Assembly (NCBI GenBank): GCA_021234155.1
Contig: JAJEKV010000008.1
Span: 6,200,945 to 6,264,944 of the forward strand
Direction of reading: 5' to 3'
Source of the DNA: Isoetes taiwanensis
Lineage: Eukaryota > Streptophyta > Lycopodiopsida > Isoetales > Isoetaceae
DNA: 64,000 nt
Part shown: in pieces, positions 11,191 through 21,169 of the stretch
Position numbering within the stretch: position 1 is the first letter of the stretch
Layout: each line of letters opens with the position of its first letter
Position numbers and translations under genes: made by a program
The notes under the pieces: generated by a model
The model's database searches: none
Told to the model about the DNA's origin: nothing
Seen by the model: the letters and a program-made list of their open reading frames with translations, nothing else

Positions 11191-13690
11191 TTTTTATATA
11201 AGACATGCCATACTACTGGAAATACTTTAAGATAGATTTTGACCAAATTCCATAAGATAAGTCCTGAGAAGGAAAATGTCAGTGAGAGTTTAATTTATTT
11301 AAAACCAGACAAAATGGTGGATTCTCTAAACTAGGTGTGGTCTGCAGCTTGGTAATGATCTCATAGGGAATATTTGCTAAAAACCATGGGTGTCAACATC
11401 CACTAGGCTTATATGTTTAATAGGGGATAAGACATGTCTAAAATGATATTATAATAAATCGGCTTTTAACTTCTATAGCCTAGGCTCAAAATTTCCATAA
11501 AGAGCAATGGGCTACATACCATGAATTGAAATTTTTTCACTACATTTAGGAATATAGAATGATTTTGTGCGGTGAATACTTCAAAATACTTAATGGTTTA
11601 CCTAACTATTCGTAACTAGCTGAGCCATACACGTATTAGCCTGCTAACCTAAGATTGAGAAGGATTTTCGGCGCTCGTCCTTTAGGGTTTGGCCAAAGGC
11701 AGGCGGTCCGCTAAGGAAGACTTCGTGAGTAAGTTCACTGTCATGTTTATCTTTATAAAGTAGAGCAAATAGATGGCCACGACCTGCAGCTTTATTTCGA
11801 TAGCAGAATGGATGATAGAAAAAGATGTGGTCTTCAAGACCGACCTGATATCTGGCATGCTACAGCAGAGCAGTACTGATAAGACACTAAAATTTCCCGG
11901 GCTTTTACCTTGTAGACTTTACACCACAAGTAATAAAATGGCAGATTATGACACAGATGGTATGTTCTACAGCTCCGACTCTGAGAATGAGGGACCACTG
12001 AGTGAATACGAAGATGAAAAGTTGGGTTTCGGCCTTAGTAATCTAGACTTGGGAGATCATACATTTAGTAAAGGAGTTTATTCTGAGATGGGTCAGAAGC
12101 GAGGTAAAAATGAGAGTCATGGTGGCAATAAGCAATCTGGTTATGGTGCCAAGATGCCTAAGAGTGATCTGCTACATCCTAGAAAAGATACAGAAGCATT
12201 TGTTCCAGAAACACAACCTGAGGACGATTATGAGTCTGAACAAGAAGAAATACAGGTAATTTTGGTATATCCATTTGGTAATTTAACCATAGTTCTGGGT
12301 GAATCATACAATCGGAAGGAAGTCACAAGATGTATTTGGAATGATCTAAGAATGCCTTAGGGCGCAGGTTTGATTTCTATATGCATGGTTTACTCCTGTT
12401 TATTTATGAATAGTATAACTTTCATTCTAACAAAGCTTGGACAACTGGTACAAGGGGTAACAGGCCATAAGCCGAGATTACCCAAGGTACTTTTTGGCCC
12501 TTGCAATGTCACCCATATTTTGGCTAACATTGTATTGAATGGCTGCAGGTACGAGTAATCTCTTCCCTTTGTACTTTATGTTGTCCTTGCTGCTGTTATG
12601 TGGTGAATCTGAGGTTAGAAAATGAGAAGACAAAGTGGAGACTTGCAAAGTATTGCTGATTATAGCAAATATGGTTGTAGCGAGGACCTTTAAGAAAATA
12701 CCAGGATAACAAGTTCCATTTTTTGTGCTTTAAAAGGAAACTTGTTCTGATAAACAGTTTAAATATCTGATTATATGAGGCCAGTAGTGCCATAAGAATC
12801 AAATTCTTGTTTAAGATTTGGATACAGTGAATCCAACTTAAAACTTATTTAAAGACACATGTATTTGAAGCGTTTTATGAAGGAAATATGGAATACAGTT
12901 CTAAAATAGATGTATCATGCTTGCGGATGAGTCTTAAAAATAATATGATAGCTGATCATTCTGAAATAATGTTTCCTCGTAATAACATTGAGATCAGGAA
13001 AATAGGACATAGATATTTTGACATGAATGAGTAAAAGGGTCATGATTTTCAGTAGCTTGCTAAATGGTATTCTGCTGGCCCATTTTAGAAACACAGATTT
13101 GAAAAGTTTATCCTTAATATTTAAAACTGAATGTTGCTGGTACTATGACATCAATTTGGTGAAAAGATCACAATTTTCTTTGGCTGACTAAATGGTTTTT
13201 GGCTGGCCCATATTAAAATTACAGATCTGAATACTTTATCCCTGGAAATTGGGAATGGATTCCTGCTGGAACTATGACATCAATTTTGTAAATTTATCTG
13301 GACACCTATAGGAAGATAAATGAATAAAACATTTAATATATTTGTGGTTAGTAATGATAAAAGAACACACATACAGCATGTATACAGTTATGAACCTTAA
13401 AGGGTTAAGGTTTTAGTTAAAGTAATTGGGAATAAACAGTATAATTGTTTTAAGACAAGGCAGCCATTCAAGACAAAGGTGTATTCCAGGAAGATTAAAG
13501 TGATAGTGTTTAATAGTTGTTTCGGCAAAGAATTTGTATTTAAAGACAAACTATGGATCAAGATGGATGGCACTGATCTTGTTGGCCTATACAAGACCAG
13601 AGTGATAAGACAATCAAGGGATTGACCAAGATTGATGTCAAGACTAGTATGGCTTTTTGTCTAAGCTAGTTTGACTGGGTTTTTTTTTTT
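11191..13690 (+). repeat. Right (downstream) pLTR of the Penelope-like element
   Basis: Second copy of the long terminal repeat, beginning in TTTTTTATATAAGACATGCC and ending GACTGGG plus poly-T. It carries an intact acidic ORF (11773-12360) and a segment of about 165 bp at 12876-13040 absent from the left copy. Within that segment a 67-codon frame reads through SLKNNMIADHSEIMFPRNN and may be an exon. The rest of the repeat is non-coding and AT-rich. Confidence 0.85.
11773..12360 (+). CDS. pLTR-encoded acidic protein, 195 aa (intact copy)
   Basis: Unbroken frame from ATG 11773 to TAG 12358-12360. A second possible start (MADYDTDGMFYSSDSENE) is at 11938. The middle is strongly acidic and Ser-rich, then basic and Gly-rich (GQKRGKNESHGGNKQSGYG), then acidic again (QPEDDYESEQEE), ending in a compact hydrophobic segment (VILVYPFGNLTIVLGE). 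No known domain seen. It sits in the downstream repeat, so it is outside the expected transcript of this copy, but it shows what the upstream copy should encode. The role is unknown; it might be a first exon of the 7188-8491 protein. Confidence 0.55.
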   Translation: MATTCSFISIAEWMIEKDVVFKTDLISGMLQQSSTDKTLKFPGLLPCRLYTTSNKMADYDTDGMFYSSDSENEGPLSEYEDEKLGFGLSNLDLGDHTFSKGVYSEMGQKRGKNESHGGNKQSGYGAKMPKSDLLHPRKDTEAFVPETQPEDDYESEQEEIQVILVYPFGNLTIVLGESYNRKEVTRCIWNDLRMP

Positions 13691-15404
13691 TTTTTTTTGG
13701 CAAAAAAATAACACGTTATTATGTCTGCAGCTAATGCGTTATACGTTATTTTTGTGTTAGCGTTAGCTAACGGCTAACTATGCCCCAACTATCGATCCCG
13801 TCCAAAACCATCTGTCAACGGAAACCTCTTTCTATGATTGCTCCGATGGAGATCCCAGATTTCGTGAGCAGGTAATGCACATACAAGACGACGGGATCGC
13901 CTCCTCGTGCCTTTTGAAATTCGACGTCTACAAGTTGGATTAGTAAAACCCCCTAATGTTTTACAATTGTGGTATTTAGACATGAAGCCAGTAATTAAGG
14001 TGGCGTAACCATTAAAAAGGAATTAAAACCCCTTATCGGCTTCTTGTTCCATTTGGCATGGCTATGGCAAGGCCTCCCGTTTCGCCAGGATCCACTCTTT
14101 ATTATTTTGCCTTTGTTGTTTTCTTGCTCTAACTAGCGCTATGCATGATAATCAGAAAATTCCAGAAAATTGAGAGAGCTTGGACTCTAGATGCTTTCTG
14201 CATGACTCTGGTAACCAAAACGGTATTTCGTTTTCCTCAATTTTACTGGGAGCAGTATTAATTGTGGGAGGTTATTGTGTCGAATGCTGCCCTAATTGGC
14301 ATTTTTATTTTAGTCTTGGCAAAACTCTAGAACGAACCCTAAAATTTGCACTAAGATACTTAGAGTCGTTTCTAATTGTCACCGGATGCAAAGGCGATGC
14401 TAGCTTGTGAACAACTAAAATACTGGAACAGATGCCCTGTCTTATTCTAGATTTGAGCTGCATATTGCGTTTAGTATTGTGTAATATGCTACTAGATATG
14501 GACGCCTAGAAAATACTCAAACTATACAATCTATCAATTGATAAGAAAAGCAGCAGACATTAGTATCCAGACAATTCATGTCCGTTTAGTTCAATGAAAA
14601 ATGGTAGAGTTCATATCCTTTAGAAAACATGCGGCATCATATTACAATCATTTGTTCTTTGTCTTTTTTGCAAGAAAGAATGCGGCATGTTCAAATATCT
14701 ATGGCATGATGTAAAATAAGTTTCTTCAAAAGGGTAAGCTTTTAGTCTGTTAGACATCAATCCCTCAATATCATTTTCATTTTAGGTTCTCCAGTACCTT
14801 GGCATAGGTTTTTCATGAGCTTCTTCCTACCAATCTTTGTCCAATCCAAATTCTAACCATTTTTTTTGCACATGAATTAACAAGCTTTTGGCTTTTGTCT
14901 AAGAAACTGAATTTAGTGAATTGAATGCGGGATTTGCCTATCTTAGTGCGAGGAGTTGCTACTTAGTATTAAATTGCTTGGAATATTTTTTGCATACTAA
15001 TTCCCATTTCAGATACCTAGCTGCCTTAATCTACCTTTTGCTAATTTGTATCATTTGAACTAATGTCCTGTTTGAAGAACAATATATGGCATTCACTATC
15101 TCCTACACTTAATGCAGTTAACACTATTGCATATTAAACGGAAGCAAATCATCTAAATGGAAGTAAAAGGTATATTCCTTGATAATCCCCCCCCCCTAAA
15201 AAAGGGCTAATTTGGGGGCGCGACGGGGGGGAGGGGAGGGATCCATAATCTTGTATTTTACCCCCCCAAAAAAAAAAAAAAAAAAATAGCTCATTTTTTT
15301 TGTGCGACGAGAGAATTGACTGTGAAAGTGACACTTTTTCAACCAATTAGAATTTTCCCCAAATATGTTTTTAGAGAAAACGCTTGTTTTAAGAGAACGC
15401 TTAT
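13691..15404. other. Non-coding DNA right of the Penelope-like element
   Basis: Starts with poly-T and an AT-rich stretch with repeated TAACG/GTTAGC words (13700-13790), similar in style to 3960-4010 on the other side of the element, so both may belong to one older repeat. No convincing protein frame. A poly-C/poly-G/poly-A stretch lies at 15188-15285. Confidence 0.5.
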
Positions 15405-15415
15405 TTGCTTGCTTC

Positions 15416-15912
15416 ATTGTCCAGGAACAAGCTTGTAGCTATTGCATCAATTCGCACGGGGTCCCACAGGCTACAGATTGAGACAGGTAGATGGGAGCGG
15501 CCGCAATTGCCGCGAGAAGCGAGACTATGTGCCTGTTGCCAGTTACAGGTTATTGAAGATGAAAGCCATACTCTTCTGAGTTGCCCTGCTTTTGAGATAG
15601 TCCGGAATCATTTTTTGACCTTAGCATTCCATTCCACGCTTCCACAACTTCTCAGAGCACCATCTGTGCATGACTTGGCATTATACATACTTGAGGTTCT
15701 AGATAAACATCTGCAATTACTGAGCCCTCGGTAGTCATTATCTCTGCTTGTCTAGTATCATCATTACTGCAAAGGTTTTTCCCTTGAAAACCTTTCGAGG
15801 CAGGGGTTTTTTAATCCTAGTAGTAATGATTGTACTAGCCCATTGTATGGGTCCCATGACCTATTGGTCTCCGTGGATGTTAAAAAACCTATTCTATTCT
15901 ATTCTATTCTTT
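15416..15912 (+). mobile_element. LINE 3' fragment with (ATTCT)n tail
   Basis: About 100 codons (to stop 15734) read as the C-terminus of a non-LTR retrotransposon polyprotein: RTGSHRLQIETGRW, then ARLCACCQLQVIEDESHTLLSC, the Cys-Cys/His-Cys zinc-finger-like pattern after the RT domain of CR1/L2/I-type LINEs. The sequence ends with four ATTCT units at 15889-15912, a typical microsatellite tail. It is severely 5' truncated with no RT. Confidence 0.7.
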
Positions 15913-16643
15913 TAACCAAAAAATAAAAGTGAATTAGTAACCGAAATTGTAGTATATTCAAAGATCGAAGATAAAATCTTGATATTCATATGCAAAATTT
16001 ACAGTATTTTTAAAATACTCAGTTATGTGCAAAAGTGTTAGGAGTGATGAGAGAAGGATCGAGCACATCATTATGTTCATTTGTACCATCTTTGTCACCT
16101 TTACTTGAGGAAGTGTTCAGTACTTCCAACCGAGTAATAAGAGTTTGTATAATTGACCGAATTTAAATTTAGGATCCACATTTTATATGGTCCCTGATGT
16201 AAAGTGGAACTATCTAAATACAATTGGCACAACTCTAGTGCAACGTTTCAGAATCCACAATCAGAGGATGGTAGCAAGTCAATTTTTCATCTTACTTTAA
16301 GTTACACCAAACTTTGCCTTATCAAGAAGCTGTTCTGTTTCCCAAGATATGAGTAAACAGGCTGCATTTGGACCTGCTTCTGTATCCTATCATATTTATT
16401 CAGATGGCTAATTGCAGGAACTATCATAATCAAAGTTCCCAATCATATTAAACAAATCCTGGACAAGATATTGAGAAATGAATTGGAGTTGAATCTTGCT
16501 CTCTGGTCTTGTATGCAACACAAACACCACTAGAATTCATTGTTAGAACACTAGGTCTTTGAACTCAGTTATCTCAGCATGACCAAAGAGGTGATGTAAG
16601 ACCATAAAAGGGATCATTACTCTTTTAACAGAAAAATAACAAA
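15913..16643. other. Non-coding spacer
   Basis: AT-rich; no protein frame, RNA gene or repeat structure recognised. Confidence 0.5.
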
Positions 16644-16647
16644 TATG

Positions 16648-16681
16648 AACAAGGTGACCTAGCAATTGCGCTAATGACCTG
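16648..16681 (+). repeat. Left terminal inverted repeat of the 8.2 kb transposon
   Basis: AACAAGGTGACCTAGCAA continuing to GACCTG; preceded by target duplication TATG (16644-16647). Looser similarity to the other end continues inward (TTAGCTTGTTTTGG here, TTTGCTTGTTTTGG in the inverse of the right end). Confidence 0.9.
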
Positions 16682-16910
16682 TGGTGCAATTGCAAATTTT
16701 TTTTTAAAAAAATGAGATTTTAGCTTGTTTTGGAGTTATGATTTTAATTTTTTTGTGAAAGTAATAGATTGCAATTCAAAACGAGCATTTTTAAAAAGAC
16801 AGCCAATAAATGTAACATGCATCCTCAAATAAAAGAACAATTAAGACATAATTATGAAAAGAGAGAAATAAATATTTTTTTCAACTTAAAAAATAACACT
16901 TTTATGAAAG

Positions 16911-19900
16911 TCAAATGTCAACAACAACATTATCAAATGTCAAGAGGAACTTCTTTATATGAAGAATAATTTCTTCATCATCTTTTTCAATCTCTGGATG
17001 AGTATCTCGAGCAGTAAGAACAGGTTCTTGCTCGGCTGGTTCCTCCAATTTCTGCATATCTTCAAGGGGAATCAAGTCAACAAAATCTGCAGGATCGTCT
17101 GTATTTCCAGTAATTGGACTTCAGAGCTTGTTGGTTTGGCACTACCATCAATATCCTTAGCACCAAGTTCCTGGTTCTCATCAGGCATACTCTGCAAAGA
17201 ACTAATTCTTGACCTAATAAATGCCACAGAGTCCTTATCAATATCAATTGCAATACAATTTCATCCTTTCTTCAAGGCACATGCAGTAGTAGTTCCAGAA
17301 CCAGAAAATGCATCAACAATCCAATCTCCTGGTTGAGAAAACATTTCGATCAAGGTGTTGATTAAACTTTGAGGCTTTTGATATGGACTGACAACTCTTC
17401 CTTGATGCACATGATCTGTAAGTTTTTGTAAAACAGCTGGACACTGAAAAACATTTTGCAAGTCCATTCCAGTAGTGTTATAATGGAGAATGCTTCTTTT
17501 CGAGTCTAATTTATAGTAACCAATGTGGAGCATCTCCCATACATTAACAAGTCTAGCCCCTCCACCATGTCCTCTCACATTTGTCTTCAACCTGCAGACG
17601 AGTAAAGGAGACAAAGTTTAATCATTGCTATGACGGCATAGTGAAGGTATTGCACGAGAATAGGTAAAATCTTTTGTAAAAGGTAATAGCTAAGGTGATG
17701 GTCATTGCTCTGATGGCATAGAAAAAGTAAACAAGTTGCTAAAATGAGACAAGGATTTACCATATTGCTGGCTCATAGCCCGCATTGCAATGTTCCTTCA
17801 TTGCAGCCTGGACTAGACCCGCCTGATTGCTAGAATGAAAGACAACTATTCTCCACAGTCAAGCAGTGTTCAATTTCTTAAACTTAGTACTCAAAAAAGC
17901 ATCGAACTCGGCATAAGTAAATGCACTTTCATCTCCACGACTATCTGGCAACTTGAAGCCATATGGAATATCTGCAATGCACAAGGTAAAGTCTCGAGGA
18001 TTCAAGGCTCAATCAATGTAAACATAATTTCCTTGAACCACTTGGTATAAACAGTTTTGATCATAGAGAGTAAAGCTCTCAAACTCAGACGGCACAAAAC
18101 TTGAGGCAGCCTCCTGTTTTGATTTGAGCTTGCTACGTTCCATCTTGCATAGCCTTACAAGATTTAAAAATCCTGGTGGCACAGGATCCTTCTTTTTCTG
18201 CAAGTAGAAAACCATGTTCCATTAAATGATAAATTATCCAAAATGACAATGTTAAATGGAAGGCAAAAAGGAGCAGCACCCATAACTAGATAAACAACTG
18301 TAGTTAAAAATGTTGCAAGCCTATGCTGGCATAGGACAACGTAATATAAAAAACCGACTGAAACCTTTTGAGCCTATGATGGCATAGCACAAAAGCATTT
18401 AAAAATTAATCCAACACGGCATTGCAACAACACAACTAGAAAATGAACATGCAATTAGGTAGGTGACTTAAATTGAAAAAACTGCATACCCAATTGGTGA
18501 AGTTAGAGGCATATTCATTTATTTTTTCGTTAGAGGAAAATGTCGGATACAGCTCTCTCACTTTTTCCCAGTTGTCACAGTTAAGGTGTAACATAAGCTG
18601 TTGTTGGCTGGCTGCACAGTCCTTTTGGCTGCAACAAAAAGCTTAGAATTCAAATAACAAATTCACAAGACATATAAAAAATTCTTTTTTGCAGATCCCA
18701 TATCTGAATGGAAACAAAAAAATGGTAAAGCTTTTGAGAGAAACCTATGAAATCATGGCTAAGAACAAAAGAAACACTTACACGACCGTGTCTGAAGGCA
18801 AGCTGGAAATAATTGTCATACTTGATCAAAGACGTTCTAGCATCTGCAGCCGAGTAAGTCAAGCAACACTCTGTAGCGCAATGTTCTTTTAATTGCAGAT
18901 ATAAGTCTTGGTCATTCTTAATGTCTTTGCCCTGGTGTTCTGCTCGAAAGAGCTCGTACTCTTCGTGCATAAACTTTATCTTATCAGTAAAACTCATACT
19001 CATCCTATACTCGTTATCTACATTGTGGCTCATGGCAAGAAGTTTTGCTTCTGAATCAGTGACGCCAACATAAACAAAGGCAAAGATTTGGGAAAAAGCA
19101 TGGGCTTTTGTTTCTTTGTACAACTGCCTTCTAGCTTTAAAACTGTGTGTACCACCCAAGACAAAGTACCTGTAACTTTCATCTTCTTCCTTCACGAACT
19201 GCTTTTTGCTACTGCACTGCTTTGGATCTACAATGCATACGTGTGGAGCTGTGGCAGCATTAGGTCTATTCCTAATCCTCTCTTTCAAGGTCCCCAGATG
19301 ACCAGCATATATTTTTCTAACTTGGAGAGGCCTTTCTCCATTTTCATCTTTAGGACAGAATTTTACACAGTCCACTAGAAGATGCATAACCCCAGGAACA
19401 CGACATCTATTTTCAATATCTTCCAACTTTTTAGAAGCCATGTCCTTATCTTTTCCAGCAATTTGGGTACCTGGACCATCTGGTACGTAAACTTTGGTTT
19501 GCTTTTTTCCAGGTTTCTTTGTCTTCTTCTGTGATCTTTTTCATTTGGGCTTCGCTGCTTCCACTACCACCACCACTTCTTCTTCTTCAGACTCGGAATC
19601 ATCCTCCTCAGTGGGCGGTGGACTCTCTTGTCGACTTGACTGCTCAAATGGTGGGCTAGGAGGAGAGGGGAGAGCATCAATATCTTCTCGATCAACTATA
19701 GGAAGTGAGGAACCTCTTGTAACTAGAACTTGCTTGATAATGGAAAATAGATCCTGTAAAACCGAGCATTTTATAATTAGAACCTGCTAGTAAAAAAAAT
19801 ATGTCTTGCAAAATCGGTTCCTAAAGTATAAAGGCTATGAAGTCATGGCAAGGCAAAATACTCCCTTTTCTTAAGGTCTTCATGTTGTAGGAAATATACT

Positions 19901-20280
19901 CCTGGAGGTTCTCGGGAGAAGACAAACTCAATTTAAAGTATCCAATATCAACAGAAAATGTGCTCTACTTTCTATGAGCAATTGTAGTGCACATTATGTG
20001 GCACATTCCAAACAGATCCACAGAAAGAACACGTCCACAACTCTTGAAATCTTTCAGCAATTGTGTTTCTTTTCCAGGAATAGAACATATGTAAACATAG
20101 ATGGAGCTTACAGTATCACTTCCTCACACTAAAAGCCACTGCTGGTCTTTACAAAAATACGTGTAGGGTTCAGTTTCAACAAATGTACCTTCCTTTAGTG
20201 CTGGCTTTTCCTTACGATACTTCTTAGGAAGCTCAGTAGATTTGGAACTACCACCAGCATCCCTTTCTGTTTCAGTCCTC
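16911..20280 (-). pseudogene. ParB-like domain fused to N6/N4 DNA methyltransferase (transposon gene, decayed)
   Basis: Exons by GT-AG junctions and phase: 19862-20280 (5' end uncertain), 18782-19753, 18490-18621, 17761-18197, 16911-17591. Order of parts: an N-terminal region I cannot name; an acidic linker (EEDDSESEEEE) and basic tract (KKTKKPGKK, a likely nuclear signal); a ParB/Srx-like fold (YRYFVLGGTHSFKARR near 19150, then LLAMSHNVDNEYRMSMSFTD); and a class-beta amino-methyltransferase with motif IV as ADIPYGF (near 17950, usually DPPY) before motif I DAFSGSGTTTACAL (near 17290), followed by an acidic tail. ParB-methyltransferase fusions are known mainly from phages and bacteria. Breaks: in-frame TGA at 20124, 19541, 18009, 17859 and 17261, TAG at 19965, and a one-base shift near 17125. 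The TGA at 17261 sits where motif I normally has Arg, so CGA-to-TGA decay is likely. Confidence 0.78.
17628..18387. repeat. Palindrome copies in methyltransferase introns
   Basis: CTATGACGGCATAG (17628-17641) and CTCTGATGGCATAG (17708-17721) lie in the intron 17592-17760. CTATGCTGGCATAG (18321-18334) and CTATGATGGCATAG (18374-18387) lie in the intron 18198-18489. Further intronic copies are CTATGAAATCATGG at 18745-18758 (intron 18622-18781) and CTATGAAGTCATGG at 19835-19848 (intron 19754-19861). None was found in an exon. Confidence 0.8.
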
Positions 20281-20370
20281 CTGCATTCCCATGAACACAA
20301 GTTTAGAAAACACTTGCACCTGCAACAGTACATCTAACTAAGAGCATGTGTTCTAAAAGTTGTATTATGT

Positions 20371-20867
20371 CTATGATGTTATAGACATCTTGAACTTTTG
20401 AAGGTAGAAATACTCCAGCAAATAGTCTAGCACAAGACAATACTAAATATTATAGTATTTTTTTGTCTCAAGTAAGAAAACAATAGATTGATTACAGACA
20501 ACTAAACCTTGTACTACTAAGTTGTACCATGTCTATGACGTCATAACAAAGGTCTTCTTAAAACATGGTACGCTCATAATGTTATGGCAGAAAATATTGA
20601 AATAAGCACATTTCGTACTGTTAAGTTGTACCGTGTCTAAAACATTATAGCTAAGGCCTTTTGTAAAATATGCTACGCCTATGCCGTCATAGCACAAGAC
20701 AGTGAAATACTATATGTCTACAACGTCAGTTGGTCTTTTGTAAAACATGCTATGCCTATGCCATCATAGCACGAGACATTGAAATACTATATTGTGTCTA
20801 TAACGTTATGGCTATAACGTTATGGCTAAGGCCTTTTAAAAAATATGCCATGCCTATGCCGTCATAG
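20371..20867. repeat. Palindrome cluster in the divergent promoter region
   Basis: Between the two divergent genes, diverged tandem units carry the 14-bp palindrome (ideal form CTATGACGTCATAG). Positions: 20371, 20533 (contains TGACGTCA), 20574, 20637, 20679, 20718 (poor), 20756, 20798, 20812 (adjacent pair CTATAACGTTATGG) and 20854. The copies at 20679 and 20854 are identical (CTATGCCGTCATAG). Shared context includes CTAAGGCCTTTTGTAAAATATGC before and GCACAAGACA after. Likely binding sites for an element-encoded protein or promoter elements of both genes (inference). Confidence 0.8.
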
Positions 20868-21169
20868 CACAAGACAATGAAATATGCACATGATGTCTAC
20901 CTTGGACTACTAAAAGGCCTATATTCGAATCTTACAAAGATAGTACAACACAAAGCTACAAAAAAACATCCAATCTATCCAGCCAAAACAAAATTGCTTA
21001 CGAAATAAGACTAAAAAAGTAAGAAAACCAACAAAAAAACATTAAAAAAGAGACTAGAAATATTTTCTCCATGTTAGACTACAAATTTTGAACGAATCAT
21101 TTTTTAAGAAATGTTTAATGCAGTGTTGCTTCTTTGTTAGGTCCTATTTGCATTGATTGAGGTGTAAGT

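Larger units (their letters stand above)
4484..13690 (+). mobile_element. Penelope-like retroelement with long direct terminal repeats (pLTRs)
   Basis: A reverse transcriptase region (8.9-11.0 kb) and upstream ORFs lie between two direct repeats of about 2.3-2.5 kb (4484-6826 and 11191-13690). The element reads on the plus strand. The RT has motifs of the Penelope/TERT branch rather than LTR or LINE types, no GIY-YIG nuclease is visible after it, and an intron is present; Penelope-like elements are known to retain introns. Long flanking direct repeats are also a known feature of these elements. Both outer borders run into poly-T tracts (4468-4486; 13680-13699), so exact ends and a target duplication cannot be fixed. 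The copy is decayed: two TAG stops and at least two frameshifts. Assignment to the endonuclease-lacking Athena/Coprina type is inference. Confidence 0.72.

Noticed and set aside
13789-13983. Arg-rich 64-codon minus-strand frame
   Set aside because: Isolated, no motif, in unassigned DNA next to the Penelope-like element.
17261-20126. TGA as a recoded sense codon or selenocysteine
   Set aside because: Host genes (EXO1) use TGA nowhere inside exons, and the positions look like Arg codons lost by C-to-T change.
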